Made by a program: the position numbers and the translations under genes. From assembly GCF_002234675.1 (NCBI RefSeq), contig NC_019875.2:24952299-25016298 (forward strand): a stretch of DNA of 64,000 nt, written 5' to 3'. Source of the stretch: Oryzias latipes (lineage: Eukaryota > Chordata > Actinopteri > Beloniformes > Adrianichthyidae). Numbering within the stretch: position 1 is the first letter of the stretch; each line of letters starts with the position of its first letter. The notes under the pieces are model-generated. The model made no database searches. It was given only the letters and a program-made list of their open reading frames with translations, and was not told where the DNA came from. Shown here one piece after another: positions 45,001 through 57,139 of this stretch.

Positions 45001-45338
45001 TAGTGTCCACACGCACTGTGGAGGAGGCAGAGCTGCAAATGCGTACAAGCTTTGCTGGCCCTCGCATTGATTGGTGCGACAGCTCCCAAAATGATGCGAC
45101 AAGCACCCCTACCCCACCCCGGCTCATATAGGGCTGCGAGTGTGGGGATGGCTACTGCTGACTCAAATGTACAGGCTCTGTAGGCAAGGTACAGATCAAC
45201 TAAAATGACTGGTTTAGATGTTTCTCATGGCAGCTCTCTCTTCCAGGTATCGAGAGGCGTGAGACAAAGAGATGCCACAAGATTCGTCACTTTGAAAACA
45301 CTTTTGTGGTGGAGACCGTCATCTGTGACAGGTTCTAA
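42081..45338 (+). CDS. itm2c: Integral membrane protein 2C (BRI3), BRICHOS family
   Basis: Type II membrane protein of the secretory pathway; family members are cut by furin and bind APP. Exons: 42081-42167, 43769-43924, 44020-44211, 44308-44418, 44572-44722, 45247-45338. They join in phase to 262 residues (human ITM2C has 267). The cytosolic start MVKITFQP is the family signature. The transmembrane helix lies at about 49-70 (IGLCCLAFGLLVFLTGLVLASV). The BRICHOS domain is at about 137-231, with GGSDPADIVHDFQRGLTAY and RGTYLPQTYIIQEEM. A furin-like site IERR followed by E frees a C-terminal peptide of about 25 residues with the conserved IRHFENTFVVET. LDKCYITELNTT and RGTYLPQTYIIQEE favour ITM2C over A or B. 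I cannot say which teleost paralogue it is. Confidence 0.93.
42168..43768 (+). other. itm2c intron 1
   Basis: A 1.6-kb intron with a 16-base G run (42,666-42,681), a strong hairpin (42,771-42,858) and, near its 3' end, a GC-richer stretch (43,300-43,715) that could be regulatory. Confidence 0.5.
42771..42858. repeat. Near-perfect 39-bp hairpin in itm2c intron 1
   Basis: Left arm 42771-42809 and right arm 42820-42858 pair at 37 of 39 positions around a 10-base loop. The block ATCTGAAAAGAT.GCAGTACAG from the arm/loop is repeated directly just after the right arm (to 42,882). It could be a MITE remnant or an RNA hairpin. No coding potential. Confidence 0.75.
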
Positions 45339-46215
45339 AATCTGAGGCGGAATCACAGCCATCCAGCACCCAAGCCAACTTGAAACCATACCTCTGGAAT
45401 TCCTTAGGCGTTTAAAAACTGCACTTTAAGAGCAAACCATGTTTGTCTTTAGTTCTCGTCTCAACTTGAAATGCTCTTTTATTGTTCGTGGACAATGTCG
45501 ATGTTATTTGTCGTTTGAGTTGTCTAAATCGTATTTATCTGTAGTTGGTCTTGAGCAGAAAACATGTTTTATTTTTGAGTCCTTCAGTGCAGCTTGGATG
45601 AAGCTGTTCGCACTCTACTCATGTGCACAGTAGTTTCTCCATATTTGTTTATTTGTCAACAAATTGCAAGACATACCTCATGTTGTTAATATGTTAATTT
45701 CTTTGTTTCTATTAGTACTGAATTATGTACATAACTGATTGTTCTTGAGCAATATATACTGTAAATTAGTTTCTTTAACATCATGTTGCATAGATTTTTA
45801 TGGAAAAATTCACTCGTGAAAGATCATTTCTGAATGTTTCAGTGTCACTTTTACATATTTCTTGGATATCAAGGCTTTTGACTGTAATTAGTAGCAGTGC
45901 TGTAGATGGATAGAGGGAACCAAAGTCTGCATTCAGTGACGATTTTAATTTTTTTTAGTTTAGATCACTCACTGTAGATGATGTATCAAAGGTTTTCACC
46001 TTACTTAGGCTCTTCCTTTTCTTCACGAAGATATTCCTGTTGTCTTTAGCTCCTTACTCAATCACATTCTAAAATGATTGATCTTCCCAAATGATGAAAT
46101 AGATTTGGGTTGTTTTGTAATGTTTATGTTCCATTGTCTTTAAAAGTTCCTGTTTTCTGTACAGTTCTATTCTCTTATCTCACTGCTTTAAAAATAAATG
46201 ATTAAAACTATTTGG
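45339..46215 (+). other. itm2c: itm2c 3' untranslated region
   Basis: About 0.87 kb of AT-rich sequence ending with AATAAA at 46193-46198, the likely poly(A) signal. Confidence 0.55.
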
Positions 46216-47623
46216 TGTTTTGGAGCTCCTGGTTTTTGGTGGAAATTTTCACAGGTTTAATAATTCTTAATTAAGAAATCTTGCCACAGAGTGAAAATGC
46301 AAAGTGAAGTTGTCTAACTCGGTTTTAAAAGTTCTGCAAAACAAGTGTTACTATACATATTTGTTTCTCTGATTTTCTTTTTACAATTCAGATGTCAGTT
46401 ATGTTGCTCAAAAAAATTCCACTACCGGTAATACAAACTGGAAAACAAATGAAATGCCAAAAATACAAATTTTAAAGTCAGCAAAGATGAGAATTATGCA
46501 AACTAAAAATGTTTCCAGTCAAAGCTAAAATGTCTGGGAAACAAATCTTGACAAAAACTTCACAGTATCTACACATTTCAGCTTAAGTACACAGTGAATG
46601 CATTTACATTTAGGTTTGAAACCGTCAACACACTAGAGTGACTGCTGTTTACAGCTGTCCTCATTGTGTCAAAAATTGCACATTTGGAATTTTAAAAGTA
46701 CATCAGGAAGTTTAAAACGACAGAAAACAGAAAATATACAAATAAACAGCAGAATTGACACTAAGAACAGACAGCTGATGTTATGAATCATTAAACCCGC
46801 ACACTTTGAAACGGGAAGGATGGTAATCTGTGACGGAGTAAAATTTACAGGAAATATAAAAAATAAATTACTTTTGCATTAAAGTTTTGAATACAAATGA
46901 TTCAAAATAATTTACGTCTATAAAATGAATCAATTTTACTGTATTTCTTTAAAAGCCGACATGCTCCAAACATGTTAGACCAGCTAGAAAGTTTATCCTA
47001 TTTAAAAACCGCTGGTGACAAAAATAAACCCTGAACTAATGGATAGAAATTACATTTGTTGGGGTTTTTAAAGCATTATTCACCTCGTTCCAAGAAAACT
47101 CAAGGAACTGAAGATAATTTATGGCTGAAGGTTTTTCATTATTAATAAACCTTTAGACAAAATAAAAAAATACATTGTCTTTTGAATTTGGGTACAAGGA
47201 ATTAAATTAACTGGTGTTTTAAATTATTTGCAACCAGAGTTCATGGATTTCAAATTCAATTTAACTGAGTTCTCTGAATTTTTGTAAGAGAACTGAAAGC
47301 GCCTCCAGCTTGAACTTTTCTCTTAAAAACAAACATCACACTGTGGCTTTCCGGTCAAAGCTTTTCTTTTCTGCAGTCGTCCCTTAGCATATCAGTGTGG
47401 CACTATTGCTTCCTGCTGCTGGGTCGAAATATGTAGCGTTAAGTTCACCTCAGCAGGTTCTTTAAACCAAACTGCTGCAGCTCTACCATTCTGTCAGTGC
47501 ATGCAACACTTCCTCATCAACTGCCTGTTCGTTTTTAAAACTCACGGCCATGAAAAATCAAAGATATACACAAGTTAAAGAGTGTACAATAGGAAGGTGG
47601 TCCCACCATGAGGCGTGTAGAGT
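46216..47623. other. itm2c-gpr55 convergent intergenic region
   Basis: AT-rich DNA between two convergent genes. The right part is probably gpr55 3' UTR. No gene or clear repeat seen. Confidence 0.45.
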
Positions 47624-49797
47624 TCAGACTTCAGATGTACTGAAGGTGTGTTTCCTTTCTCTGGTTAATGAAATCTTGATGGACTGTCTGGCGCTTCTCG
47701 CCTCTTGAGCAGCAAAGTAGTAACACAGAGCGTCCAGACAGCAGGTGATGTTGGACAGACACATGGTCACCTGTATGAAGAGGTTGATTTTTGTCATGGA
47801 GCTGCAGTCTGTAATCTCCCCTCGGTGCACCTGCATGCAGAATTGAGAGTTTCATTTCAGTTTGTCAGTTTGTTTGTTTTGAATTTTCAAGTTAAAACTT
47901 AAAAATTTGATGTGCATCCATTCATCTCTAAAGTTAAATTAAATTATACGATCAAAAAATAAATCCAGATCCAAAGGTTCAGATTTGCTCCATCGTGCTC
48001 ATCTCGGCTCTTTTGAAACAGACCATTTCGTACACCTGTTGTGGCGGATCTGCTTTGAATTTTGATCTGTCAAGATCAAAGAAGAACTGAAGTGAAAGAA
48101 TATTTCTCATACTTCAACCCCCTTATTTACTTAAAAAAAAAGTGCAGCTGGAAAATCAGAACCACCCACCACCAACGGTAAAAATCCTCTCTGTGATTGT
48201 TTAAACAAAAACATACTTATAAAATAGTAATTATTCAACCAAGAATAAAAGTATTTTGTAAAATTCTTAAAACACAGGATCTGAAAAAGTTACAGCCGTC
48301 TTAAGATCTTGATTCTTTCCTGGTTTTGTGTGAAACGAAACTGACAAAAGTCTCACCAGAAACTGCAGGAAAATGGCCAGGTGACTTGGGGTGAACGGCA
48401 CTAAAAAGGCGCTCAGGCTGCTGTAGATGATCTTCACACAGGCCCGGCACTTGGAGCTATTTTTGCCGGATTGGTGCAGTGCACAGATTGTTCGAACTGA
48501 ACAGTAAATTATCACCAGCGCAGGCCCAAGAAACCCAAACACCTGCAGGCAGCTGATCACAGAGGGATTCCACCTGTTCTTTGAAAACCTGTGGAAGCAG
48601 TGGACATTCCCAGTTTCATTGCCCCCTTTGAAGCTGTGGATGATTGGAAAGGTTGCTGAGAACACCACGACCCAGACGCCTATGCACATGATCAGAGCTG
48701 CTTTGGGGGAGCGCAGCTGTTTGGCTTTGAAGGGGTGACAGATTGCTATCCATCTATCGCCTGCTATGCACATGACGGTGTAGATGCTGCCGTATATCCC
48801 GACAAAATAAAGGTTTTCCAGGATGGTGCAGAACTGTAGGAGTTCAGTGGGCCACGAATAATTTGTAGCATGCATTTTGAAGGGAAGTTGGAGGAGGAGA
48901 ATCAGATCCATCAGAGCCAAGTTTGTCATGTAGATGGTCGACTCGGTCCACTTCTTCAGCCGCACGCAAAACACCACCAGGGCAAAAACGTTCAGAACAG
49001 TCCCAAAGAGGAAGATGGGAATGTAGATGATCAACTCCACGTATTTCATCGTGTTGTCCACCTCAACAAAGGAACAACTGGTGTTCATGGTGCTGCAGGA
49101 GAGAAAAAAGATTTCTCTGAGAAAATTCAAAGCCTGTTATTGTAAAACACATGCCGCTTGTTTTAATATCTTTTGTTCCCACATGCAGACAGTTGCATTT
49201 TAAACCACACTACTGAGACATTTGAAACCTCTCAGGTGCGTGGGTACACAAGTGAGTTTATCGTCTTTGAAAAGGCCCAAAACACCATGAGAACTCTTCA
49301 GTACATTACTACAAGTCCCATGTTAGTTTGGGCAAAGAAAGCTTAAAAAAAAAAAAATAAGAAAGCTTTAAAACAAAGACAATGAGACGTAAGTTGCAGC
49401 AACTTTCTTGAGGCTTTTGTCCAAAAGGAAATCACTCAATCTGGCATCTGCATCTGCAGCAGAGTCAAGTGTTTTCATCAGGTACATATTTCACAGAACG
49501 TAAGCCTTTTGAAACTCAATTTTAAACTTTCAAGCAATTTTTTAAAAGACAAACTTACAGCTATTGAGGGAAAGAAAATGTCAAAAATTTCGAGAAATGA
49601 CGACTTTAAAAACTTAATGCTCACAAATGTGACACTGAAATCTCCTGCACCTCAGCCTATGCGCAATAATTTCTTAAATTTGACATCCAACAAAATAACT
49701 GTTGCTAGACAGAAAAAGCCGGCTGCGCTGGTTGGTTCTTAGCTGTCTTGCACAGTGGAAAATGTTCAGTGTTGTCGTGCTCTTACCTTGACTGCAT
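47624..49797 (-). CDS. gpr55: GPR55-like class A G-protein-coupled receptor
   Basis: Seven-helix plasma membrane receptor. Mammalian GPR55 responds to lysophosphatidylinositol and signals mainly through G12/13 and Gq. Coding exons, in minus-strand order: 49787-49797 (11 bases, MQSS), 48357-49092 and 47624-47830. They total 954 bases and 317 residues (human has 319). Landmarks: NTS glycosylation site at 7, LALMD at TM2, ECL cysteines at 92 and in NVHCFHRF, DRW at TM3, and DALCYYF at TM7 in place of NPxxY. LCTxxExLYFVxxYGS-like, FLQFLV and CLSNITCCLDALCYYF segments match GPR55 best; WTESTIYMTNLA also recalls GPR35. Position beside itm2c supports gpr55. Splicing of the 11-base coding end is inferred: it keeps frame with the ATG at residue 6, which could be the true start. 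Confidence 0.82.
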
Positions 49798-49885
49798 GGT
49801 TTAGGAGAAATTTTCAATGTGTGTGTCTGTTTCACTTAACTGTGCCAGACACGCTTCTGCTTTTCTATCTTTGTTGTTTCATCAC

Positions 49886-49899
49886 CACTTCCTGAGTCA
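49886..49899 (-). promoter_or_regulatory. Abutting ETS and AP-1 sites upstream of gpr55
   Basis: On the gene strand TGACTCA (49893-49899) is followed directly by GGAAGTG (49886-49892), about 90 bp upstream of the gpr55 first ATG. AP-1/ETS composites are common in leukocyte promoters, and GPR55 and GPR35 are expressed in immune cells. Function is inferred. Confidence 0.4.
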
Positions 49900-52560
49900 T
49901 GCCACACATGATGTATATGTTTGCTGTTTTTTTTCTAGTGTCTGATGCATCAAGATGCTTGACTGGTCTCAGAAAAATGATTAAAAAATTGACATTTTTT
50001 TGGTTAATTTCATTTCTTTTCATATGCTTTAGGTGTTTTGTCATAATTGTATTATGTTTTTTTTTTTTTTTTTGGCTGACCACTTTATAAATGCAAAGCT
50101 CCACCCCCGTGCGACAATGTTTTAATGATAAGGGTAGAGATTGTTGGAATTGATATAGAGGAAATGTCACTGGTGACTAACGGCACGGGTTTCTCATGAC
50201 TGTTGCTGACTGTGGTTTTTGTTTCACAAGAAAAAAAATAAATTTGATGCATTGCAGATAGAAAAAGCCCCAACACTGCGTCTGTGAAACGGCTGGCATG
50301 TCTGAGTGACGCCGACAAACAAAGCGGGGATGTTTGGGCCCAATAGTGATCGCATTTCCTCTTTATGTAAATCCAGGAGATCCTGATTGTCAAACAAAAG
50401 TGTGAATAATGAAAAGTCAGAATAATGCGAGAACCAAACGGAATTCATTGATCATTGATTACTTCTAAAGGGTCTACAGTGCCTAAAAGTGAACAGATAG
50501 AGTTCCCTCTCTTGCTCTCAAGAAAGCTACAACTTTGTCTAACAAGAACATGCGACTGTTGGATTGATTTAAAAGTTGTATGTTCTTTCACAACATACTA
50601 AACAGTGTTGTTTACTTCTGCCTATGAGCAGGTTAAAAATGCCACACATTGAGGTCACCGCGTTTAAGTTATGAAACTGTTCTCTCTGACAATGCCTCTT
50701 TGAGTCTCTAGTCTTTGGCTTGACTCTAAACACGAGCTTATCTCTAATTTTTGTTAATATTGTTGTTGCTTAAAAAAGCCTGAATTTACACAATTATTGT
50801 TTTTTTATTTAAGCCAAGACACTGGTTTTTCATTTTTTGTTTTGTTTTTAGCGGGGCCTGCGTGAAATCCCCACACCAGTCAGCACAGTGATGTTGTTAG
50901 TGTCAGCAACAGTCCCATATGAAAATGAATCACTAGTCAGAGTGTTTGAAAGCGACAGAAGCTGATTTGTACTGTGATTATGTTTGTCAGTTTTCTGGTT
51001 TCAATTACTGAGATGACTCTGATTTTTTTTCGAAGTGTGAGAATATTCTGCATCTGCCAAAGTGTCGTCTCTCTTTGATGTTTATGTGGTTCGAACACAA
51101 TAAAAAAAATCTCTTGAATTAAATCTGGAGAGCTTTACGATTTGATTGTAAATGTTGATTTTAATTAGAAAGATATTTTTCTGTGCGAGGAGAAAAGTCA
51201 GCACAGTGCCACCTGCTGGTAGAAATGAGGTATTCACAAATCATGTCACTTAGTCTTCCAAATCAAAACACAAGTCCCGATTTTTTTATTTACATTTTTT
51301 TATTTTTGAGTAGTATTTACCAAAACTTTTTACAGCAGTTCTACAGTGAAAATATGAAAAGTTAAGCTTGTAAATATCGTAAAAGGCTGAAAACAAAAAC
51401 ATTTCCAATTGCTTGGTGTGTATTTATTCTAAATTTGTATGCGTCACCATAGAAAACTAACAAAGAAAGAATATTAAAACATAAGGTATGTTCCAAAAAA
51501 GTTGTGTCACTTAAAATGGATATATTTGCAATAGAAATTAGAAACGTTCCGCTAATTTATGTTCTTTACTTGTATCTTTTATGTCACCTTTTATCTGACA
51601 TTATTATTCCCTGAATAGCTACGAAGCGAGTGTCTTTAGATTTCCCTCCAGATAGAACACAACACCTAAAAGCGACAAACGAATTACAAAATGCTTCTCA
51701 TGTTGTTTACTTTTTTATAGATGGAGGAGCAAACCTCAGCTTTAATGAGTTTAGCCCATAAAAATCTATAAACGGTCTACTTTGAATGAAAGGAAAAACA
51801 GAGCAGAGGAGCTGGAGTCTTTGAGATTCAGAAAAACTATAATAACATAAAAAGGATGCTTAAAAAAAGACTTATATAAAGAAATGGGGGGGGGGACATA
51901 AAGGAAGATTAATTTTGTTCATTAAATGAATAAAAAAATATTAAAGTGACAGAGTACAAGCAGAAAAAAGGATTTTGGTTTTGATCCTCATGATTTTGAC
52001 TCTTTGAACAGTTACATAATATAGTACTTAAAGTTACTGTATTACATTTATTTTGAGTTAATCTCAACACTTGAACTTAATCAGTTTTCCTTTTTGACAA
52101 AACTAGCTCAGATAGAAAAAACTCATTTCTTTTCTATTTTATTTTTTCAACATCTAAATTCTAAAAAAAAAATTTTTTATTTAAGTTTATTTTCTCTTTG
52201 ACAGGGTCCCAGTTAAGCAGAATTAAGTGTGAATAATACTAAAATGAATGGATAGATTGTAATATAACCACAAATGTGATGTTCATGCGTGCAGATATAT
52301 TAGATCCAATAAGAGGTTGACACACGTGAAACTGTGGGAGTAATAATGTCCTCCACACAGCTTTAAAATAGTCTTAGAAACAGAGAAAAACAAATAACAG
52401 AAAAAACACATTGTGTATAAAAAAATTTTGGTGAAGTAAAAGTTTTAAAAAGGAAAACTGAATATTAGAAATCAACATTTGAGAAAAGTAAAGATGAGGC
52501 GTACTGGAAAAACCAGCCAGTCTTTAAGAATCCTTCATGTGAAGCAACAATTGAATCATT
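49900..52560. other. gpr55-snorc intergenic region
   Basis: A 2.7-kb AT-rich stretch upstream of gpr55 and downstream of snorc. No gene or clear element was recognised. Confidence 0.45.
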
Positions 52561-52566
52561 CAGTGT

Positions 52567-52572
52567 TTTATT
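52567..52572 (-). terminator. snorc poly(A) signal
   Basis: TTTATT on the plus strand (AATAAA on the gene strand) lies about 140 bp past the snorc stop, a plausible cleavage signal. Confidence 0.45.
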
Positions 52573-52710
52573 GTCAGTCAAATGACCTGCCGGATTTTTT
52601 TTTTAGCATCTTAAGCAAAACAAATGGAAAAAATTAGCTAATTTAGAGCCGAGGCACACAACGACAAACAAAGAGTCGTGCAAACATTCACACACACAGA
52701 CAGAGCCGCT

Positions 52711-55700
52711 CTAGGAGGCCATGAACTTCCTCAGTGTGATGACCATGAGGGTGAGGAGGACTGACACCCCCAGGAAGACAGCTATAACTATGGCTGTGAT
52801 GGCCCCCGGTCCCAGGAAAGCTGTGCAAACACACAAATAAATATTTGGACATCAAGCAATTCAATCAACCAATCAAAATGTTGTCTGACTGTATGAATCA
52901 ATCAGGGACGACCCAGTTTCACCTTCATCAAAGGGCTGAGAGGATGTGAAGATCTCCGGATAGCTGAAGGTGAACGTCACCACAGAGACTGGGGATGTGG
53001 TATCACCGGGGGGCTCTCCAGACCAGGTCTCCTGGTGGTCCAGAATTGTTAAGGCAGAGTCTGTCTCTATGAAAATAATTACATTTCACAAAATTATCAT
53101 ACAAAATATCATTATTTGATAAATGTAAGAACCTTTTTATGTAGTAAACTAAAATCGTATTACATTTCTAACATATTGATGGAAATCTCATAGATAAGGG
53201 CCACTGTATTAGACACTGGCTCACACTATATGACCTTTAACTAAATTAAATGAAAACGTGTTGGCCCTGAACACAAAGTATCCCTTTATAAACACCACTT
53301 AGGCACTCTGGTCTCCTCATGCAAGCCCATCTTCAGAAACCTGGTGTAGTATTTGACCAATCGATGTCCTTGGTAAATCATTCAAGCTAGCTGGTCGAAA
53401 ACAAAGTATTTATCACATTTCTAAACTAAGGAAAATGGTAAAAAAAAAAGATGACTTATGGATTGTAATCCATGCTTTTATCTCATCTCATTTAAATTAC
53501 TGCAGTTTTAATCAATCCGCAGCTAACTGTTACTCTAGTTAAAATGCTGCTGCAAGGCTTTTAACAGGAAACAGTAAAAGGGCTCACATTTCATATCATC
53601 TTCTTTACATTGTTAACCTGTCAATTTTAGAGTTGACTGTTTAGTTTTGATATTTAGAGCTCTTCATGGGCAGGCCCCTCATTATGTTTCCCAACTGTTG
53701 GTAGCAGGGGTGTAACGATTAATTGACTTAATTGATGAATTCATTTATATTCTTACGATCCAACCAGATCAATCTGTCTGAGGCAGGATCTTCATCCAAT
53801 CAACCTATGGCATTATAAAATTATTTCAAAGTGAAATAAATTGATTGTGTTGATATTGGAAATACCATTTGGATTGAGACAGGGTAGGTTTATTTTACTA
53901 TAACGTACAAAACGACTAAGTTCATCACAGCAGACAACACACATGTGATGGCAACAAAAACTGATCAAACCATCCTTCCAGTCCAATGTGTGAAGACACT
54001 TTGAATTTAGCTAAGACATGTGACCACACAGTAGAAATGCTCTACTAATGTTCCCTTTTGATTATTTTGATGTGGAAAAACAACAGTGGGCTGAACTTTA
54101 TGAAGTTAAAATGTGAATCGATTTGCCATCAATCCTTGATTACTTGTTCGTTTGTACACATATTTAATTTACACTTTCTTATCTTGCAAGAAGAAACTTT
54201 CTCTGCAAGGTACCCATGCGTTTATCTCGGAGTCACACTGGCTAAAGAGGTCATGGATGGATTTTAGGTCAGTGAATCAGATCCTTCAAAATGAACCACC
54301 ATCGATTATGAATCGTATTGTCAACCTTAAATTAGGATATGTATTGAATTGTTGTTCAAGTAGTCTTTTTTGTTTATTTCTACATCCCTTTAGGAGCAAA
54401 TCAAACCATCAACCTTCCAGAGAAATGTTGAAAGCAGCTTAAAAATATGTAAACCCTTCATTTAAATCCTTCTCCTGTCACCATGAACCCTGTCAGGCCT
54501 CTGTTGCCTGAATTCCTGGGTGTCATCCTTCTGCACTGACATAATAGCAATGAGATTTCTGATCGCAACCTCTCATTAAAACGGCACCTTCTTGATGCCC
54601 AAACCCAGCTATTCAAACACTGAGTGATTCACTTACTTGCATACCTGCACAACCACAATCAAAACATGTTTGCTTTAGCATATTTAGTCTTTCTCAGTGA
54701 AGTCTCATCGTTTCACTACGAAAGGAACCCATCACTGATCTCTCCGTGGCAAATCAGAGAAATTCAAAGTATTAGAGGTGCTAATAACGCACAACTGATG
54801 TGAGTATTTTGATGCTGCTTTGTTGACTCAAGGTCGTGTGCAGCTTCCTGTCCTGTAGATGGTCGAGTCTGAGGCTCCTTCTTCAATGAGGCCTTCAGCT
54901 GGAGGCACAAAAGGCAGCTTGTGCGGTCACGGAGGGCAGCAGGCTGCAGCCAGTAACGGCCAGCCAGGCCCAAAGCAGGCACCAGCTCGGCACTGAATGT
55001 CAAACAAACTTGTTTGTTTAATAGTCCCTGCGTGCAAATGGCTGCGCTCCTCTGGATTTCATGTGAAGGAGCAAAATAAAAGCAAATATATTTTTCTGTT
55101 GGTGTTTGTTTACAGCTTTGCTCAGGACAGTAATTACCAAACTGGATCCAGCAAACATCATGTTAAATGTGCAGTGTCATTGAAAAACTATTCACCTTAC
55201 CAAGTCTATTTAGCCCAAATACTGATTTAGTTCATTTACACTTAATGGACAATGTCTTCACAGGTAACATTAAAGATAAAATCCCTAGTTTTAAGAACAT
55301 ATTTCTAAGATTTATTCTTTTTTTTTTACTTGTAATTTATACGAAGCAAGTCATTGTACTTGCTGCCTGTTAAACCTATATTAAAGGCCATGTCACACAG
55401 CCGTTGTGCACATATAGCATGGATGTAAGTTGGTAATACATGAATATATGTGGAAAAGGTGAGAAAAGTAATGGTCTTTATTTGACATTTTTCATTGATT
55501 TATCATGAATAAAGTATGTTAAAACCATGGAAGAAGTATGAAAAAAACAGAAAAACGTGTAACATGAACCATGTGTGATTATTGCGCTGTTTTATATGCA
55601 ATGCATCAATTATAGAACTTTACCATATATGCGCTGTATTGTGTTTTTATCTAAAAATTGCTTAATATTCAAGTAAAATATGTTTTTTCTTTTACATTTT

Positions 55701-57139
55701 AATTAATTCAAATCTAAGTTTTGTTTAATTTTCAATCTTCTTCAATTAATGCAATAAACCCGCCATATAGATAAAGTGCCTGAACTTCTTTAGGCTTTCA
55801 TACACTGTAATAACAAGACCTGTAGAAATAAGTCAAAAATTCGTACCTCAATGGCAGATGTTGGTTAAATAAGGAACATAAAAAAAAGAAAATGCTGCCA
55901 CAATAGGGTATGAAAATTGTCATTCACACACCATTGGCACATCAGGAATAAAAAGAATGCTCTCTGATTTTTTTTTTTTTTTTAAACTGTAACCCTCTCC
56001 TGACTATGTAACTTTTCTTTTCACCCAGCAGGTCTTCTGTCTGTTTGGCAGACTGCGTGGCGGGGTGAGTTCAGACTCTCAAAAAACACAACAGGCCATT
56101 TGTTGTTACTTCAGGGCCTTCTTAGTCTGAACTTCACACCTTTCAGACAGACGAGAAAGCTCTCAGGCGAGTGTATGTGAAAAATAACCAAGAAGAGCTG
56201 GGAGTGAAGTAGCCAAACATGGCATTCATGACACATGAGTGTCCCTCCTTTAGCCTTCCCTTCATCAACCTGCAGAATTTGAACATTTTCTTTGATTGGC
56301 AAACAGGATCGGGGAAAGCGTGGGAGTGAGTCATCTAAGTCAGTTTCCGTGTGCCGAGCCAACAGATGAGGCTGTGAGTCACACTGTTTTGATCTTTGTG
56401 GTGAAAATCAGAACTGTCACATGCTGAGTGTGACAGTCACGCCACTTGTGTGGATCTAATATTTCAGTTTCATGTGGAGGAAAACTGATTCGACTTTAAG
56501 GATGTTCATTTTCCAGATTAGGTGTTTTATATTGAAGTCTTTTGGCACCACCATCCCCATCAACCTGATTTCTGACCATAGAGTCTTAGAGCTGCTCTAC
56601 AAAGATTTTGTCCAGCTCATCTAAAGGGAAGTCGGAATATCTGATTGCTCTTGAGCAGCTCTGAAACTAAAAAAAACCAACGAATGAAACAAAAAATGTC
56701 ATCTGAAATACCAAACAGAGATCTGCTGGAGCGTAAAAGTTAGCATACTGTTCAAAAGTGAAGCATCATGAGAACAGTCAAAGGGAAGCTTTCAGAACTA
56801 AAACCAACAGCTCTCATAATTGATTTTCTGTGAATGATTGGAAAAGACAGACAATTCACACACTTTTGACTTAGTTTCTAAAACATCTAGATTACAATCA
56901 AAGTTTTTTTTTCTAAAACAATTTCATACCAAGAGAAAATCAAGTGAAAAATTAGATTGGTCTGAAAAAAAAAGCCTTTTAATTTACAGTTAGTTGCAGG
57001 AAAAGATCTGCTCCAATCACATAAGTCAAAGCAAAACATCAAATACTGCTCCCAAAAAGGTTTTACCTGAGTGCACAGAGACCACAAAGAGGCTGAAAAG
57101 TAGCAACAGGACAACTCTGCAGGTACTGCTGTGAACCAT
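52711..57139 (-). CDS. snorc: Snorc, chondrocyte transmembrane proteoglycan-like protein
   Basis: SNORC is a small type I membrane protein of cartilage that, in mammals, carries chondroitin sulphate and modulates FGF2 signalling during chondrocyte maturation. Exons, in minus-strand order: 57067-57139, 52923-53066 and 52711-52820. They total 327 bases and 108 residues (human has 121). A signal peptide covers about 1-23 (VVLLLLFSLFVVSVHS). A short acidic Ser/Thr-rich ectodomain follows, then the highly diagnostic C-terminus FLGPGAITAIVIAVFLG through LRKFMAS, almost the same as human LGPGAIAAIVIA and LRKFSAS. The ectodomain has SGEP where human has SGEG, so the canonical Ser-Gly-x-Gly glycan site looks altered. 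Human SNORC also neighbours GIGYF2. Confidence 0.88.
53330..53700 (+). mobile_element. L2/Maui-like LINE 3' fragment
   Basis: Plus-strand translation in shifting frames gives HLSKLRKMV, IHAFISSHLNYC, NAAARLLTG.SKRAHIS and FRALHGQAPHYV. This is the C-terminal reverse-transcriptase tail of fish L2-clade non-LTR elements, normally HAFISSRLDYCNSL, NAAARLLTG and FKALHGQAP. Only the tail is present, with several frame breaks, so it is a dead 5'-truncated copy. Confidence 0.75.
53706..54395. mobile_element. hAT-like non-autonomous element
   Basis: Begins CAGGGGTGTAACGATTAA, an end seen in fish hAT elements. A degraded inverse (TACATCCCTTTAG) appears near 54,382-54,395. Repeated ATCGATT/AATCGAT-like blocks lie inside. 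No transposase motif is visible. The right edge is uncertain. Confidence 0.45.
55803..55915. repeat. Short repeat fragment related to 18,238
   Basis: ACACTGTAATAACAAGACC and TAGAAATAAGT match the order of blocks at 18,238-18,345. The fragment is incomplete. Confidence 0.3.

Larger units (their letters stand above)
53067..57066 (-). other. snorc intron 1
   Basis: A 4-kb intron. The left part holds an L2-like LINE remnant followed directly by a hAT-like element; a short repeat fragment starts at 55,803. The rest is AT-rich DNA without recognised features. Confidence 0.5.

Noticed and set aside
49093-49130. ATG at 49130 giving a longer gpr55 N-terminus (MNFLREIFF)
   Set aside because: It lies across a good acceptor (CTCTCCTGCAG) just before MNTS and reads the branch/pyrimidine region of the intron.
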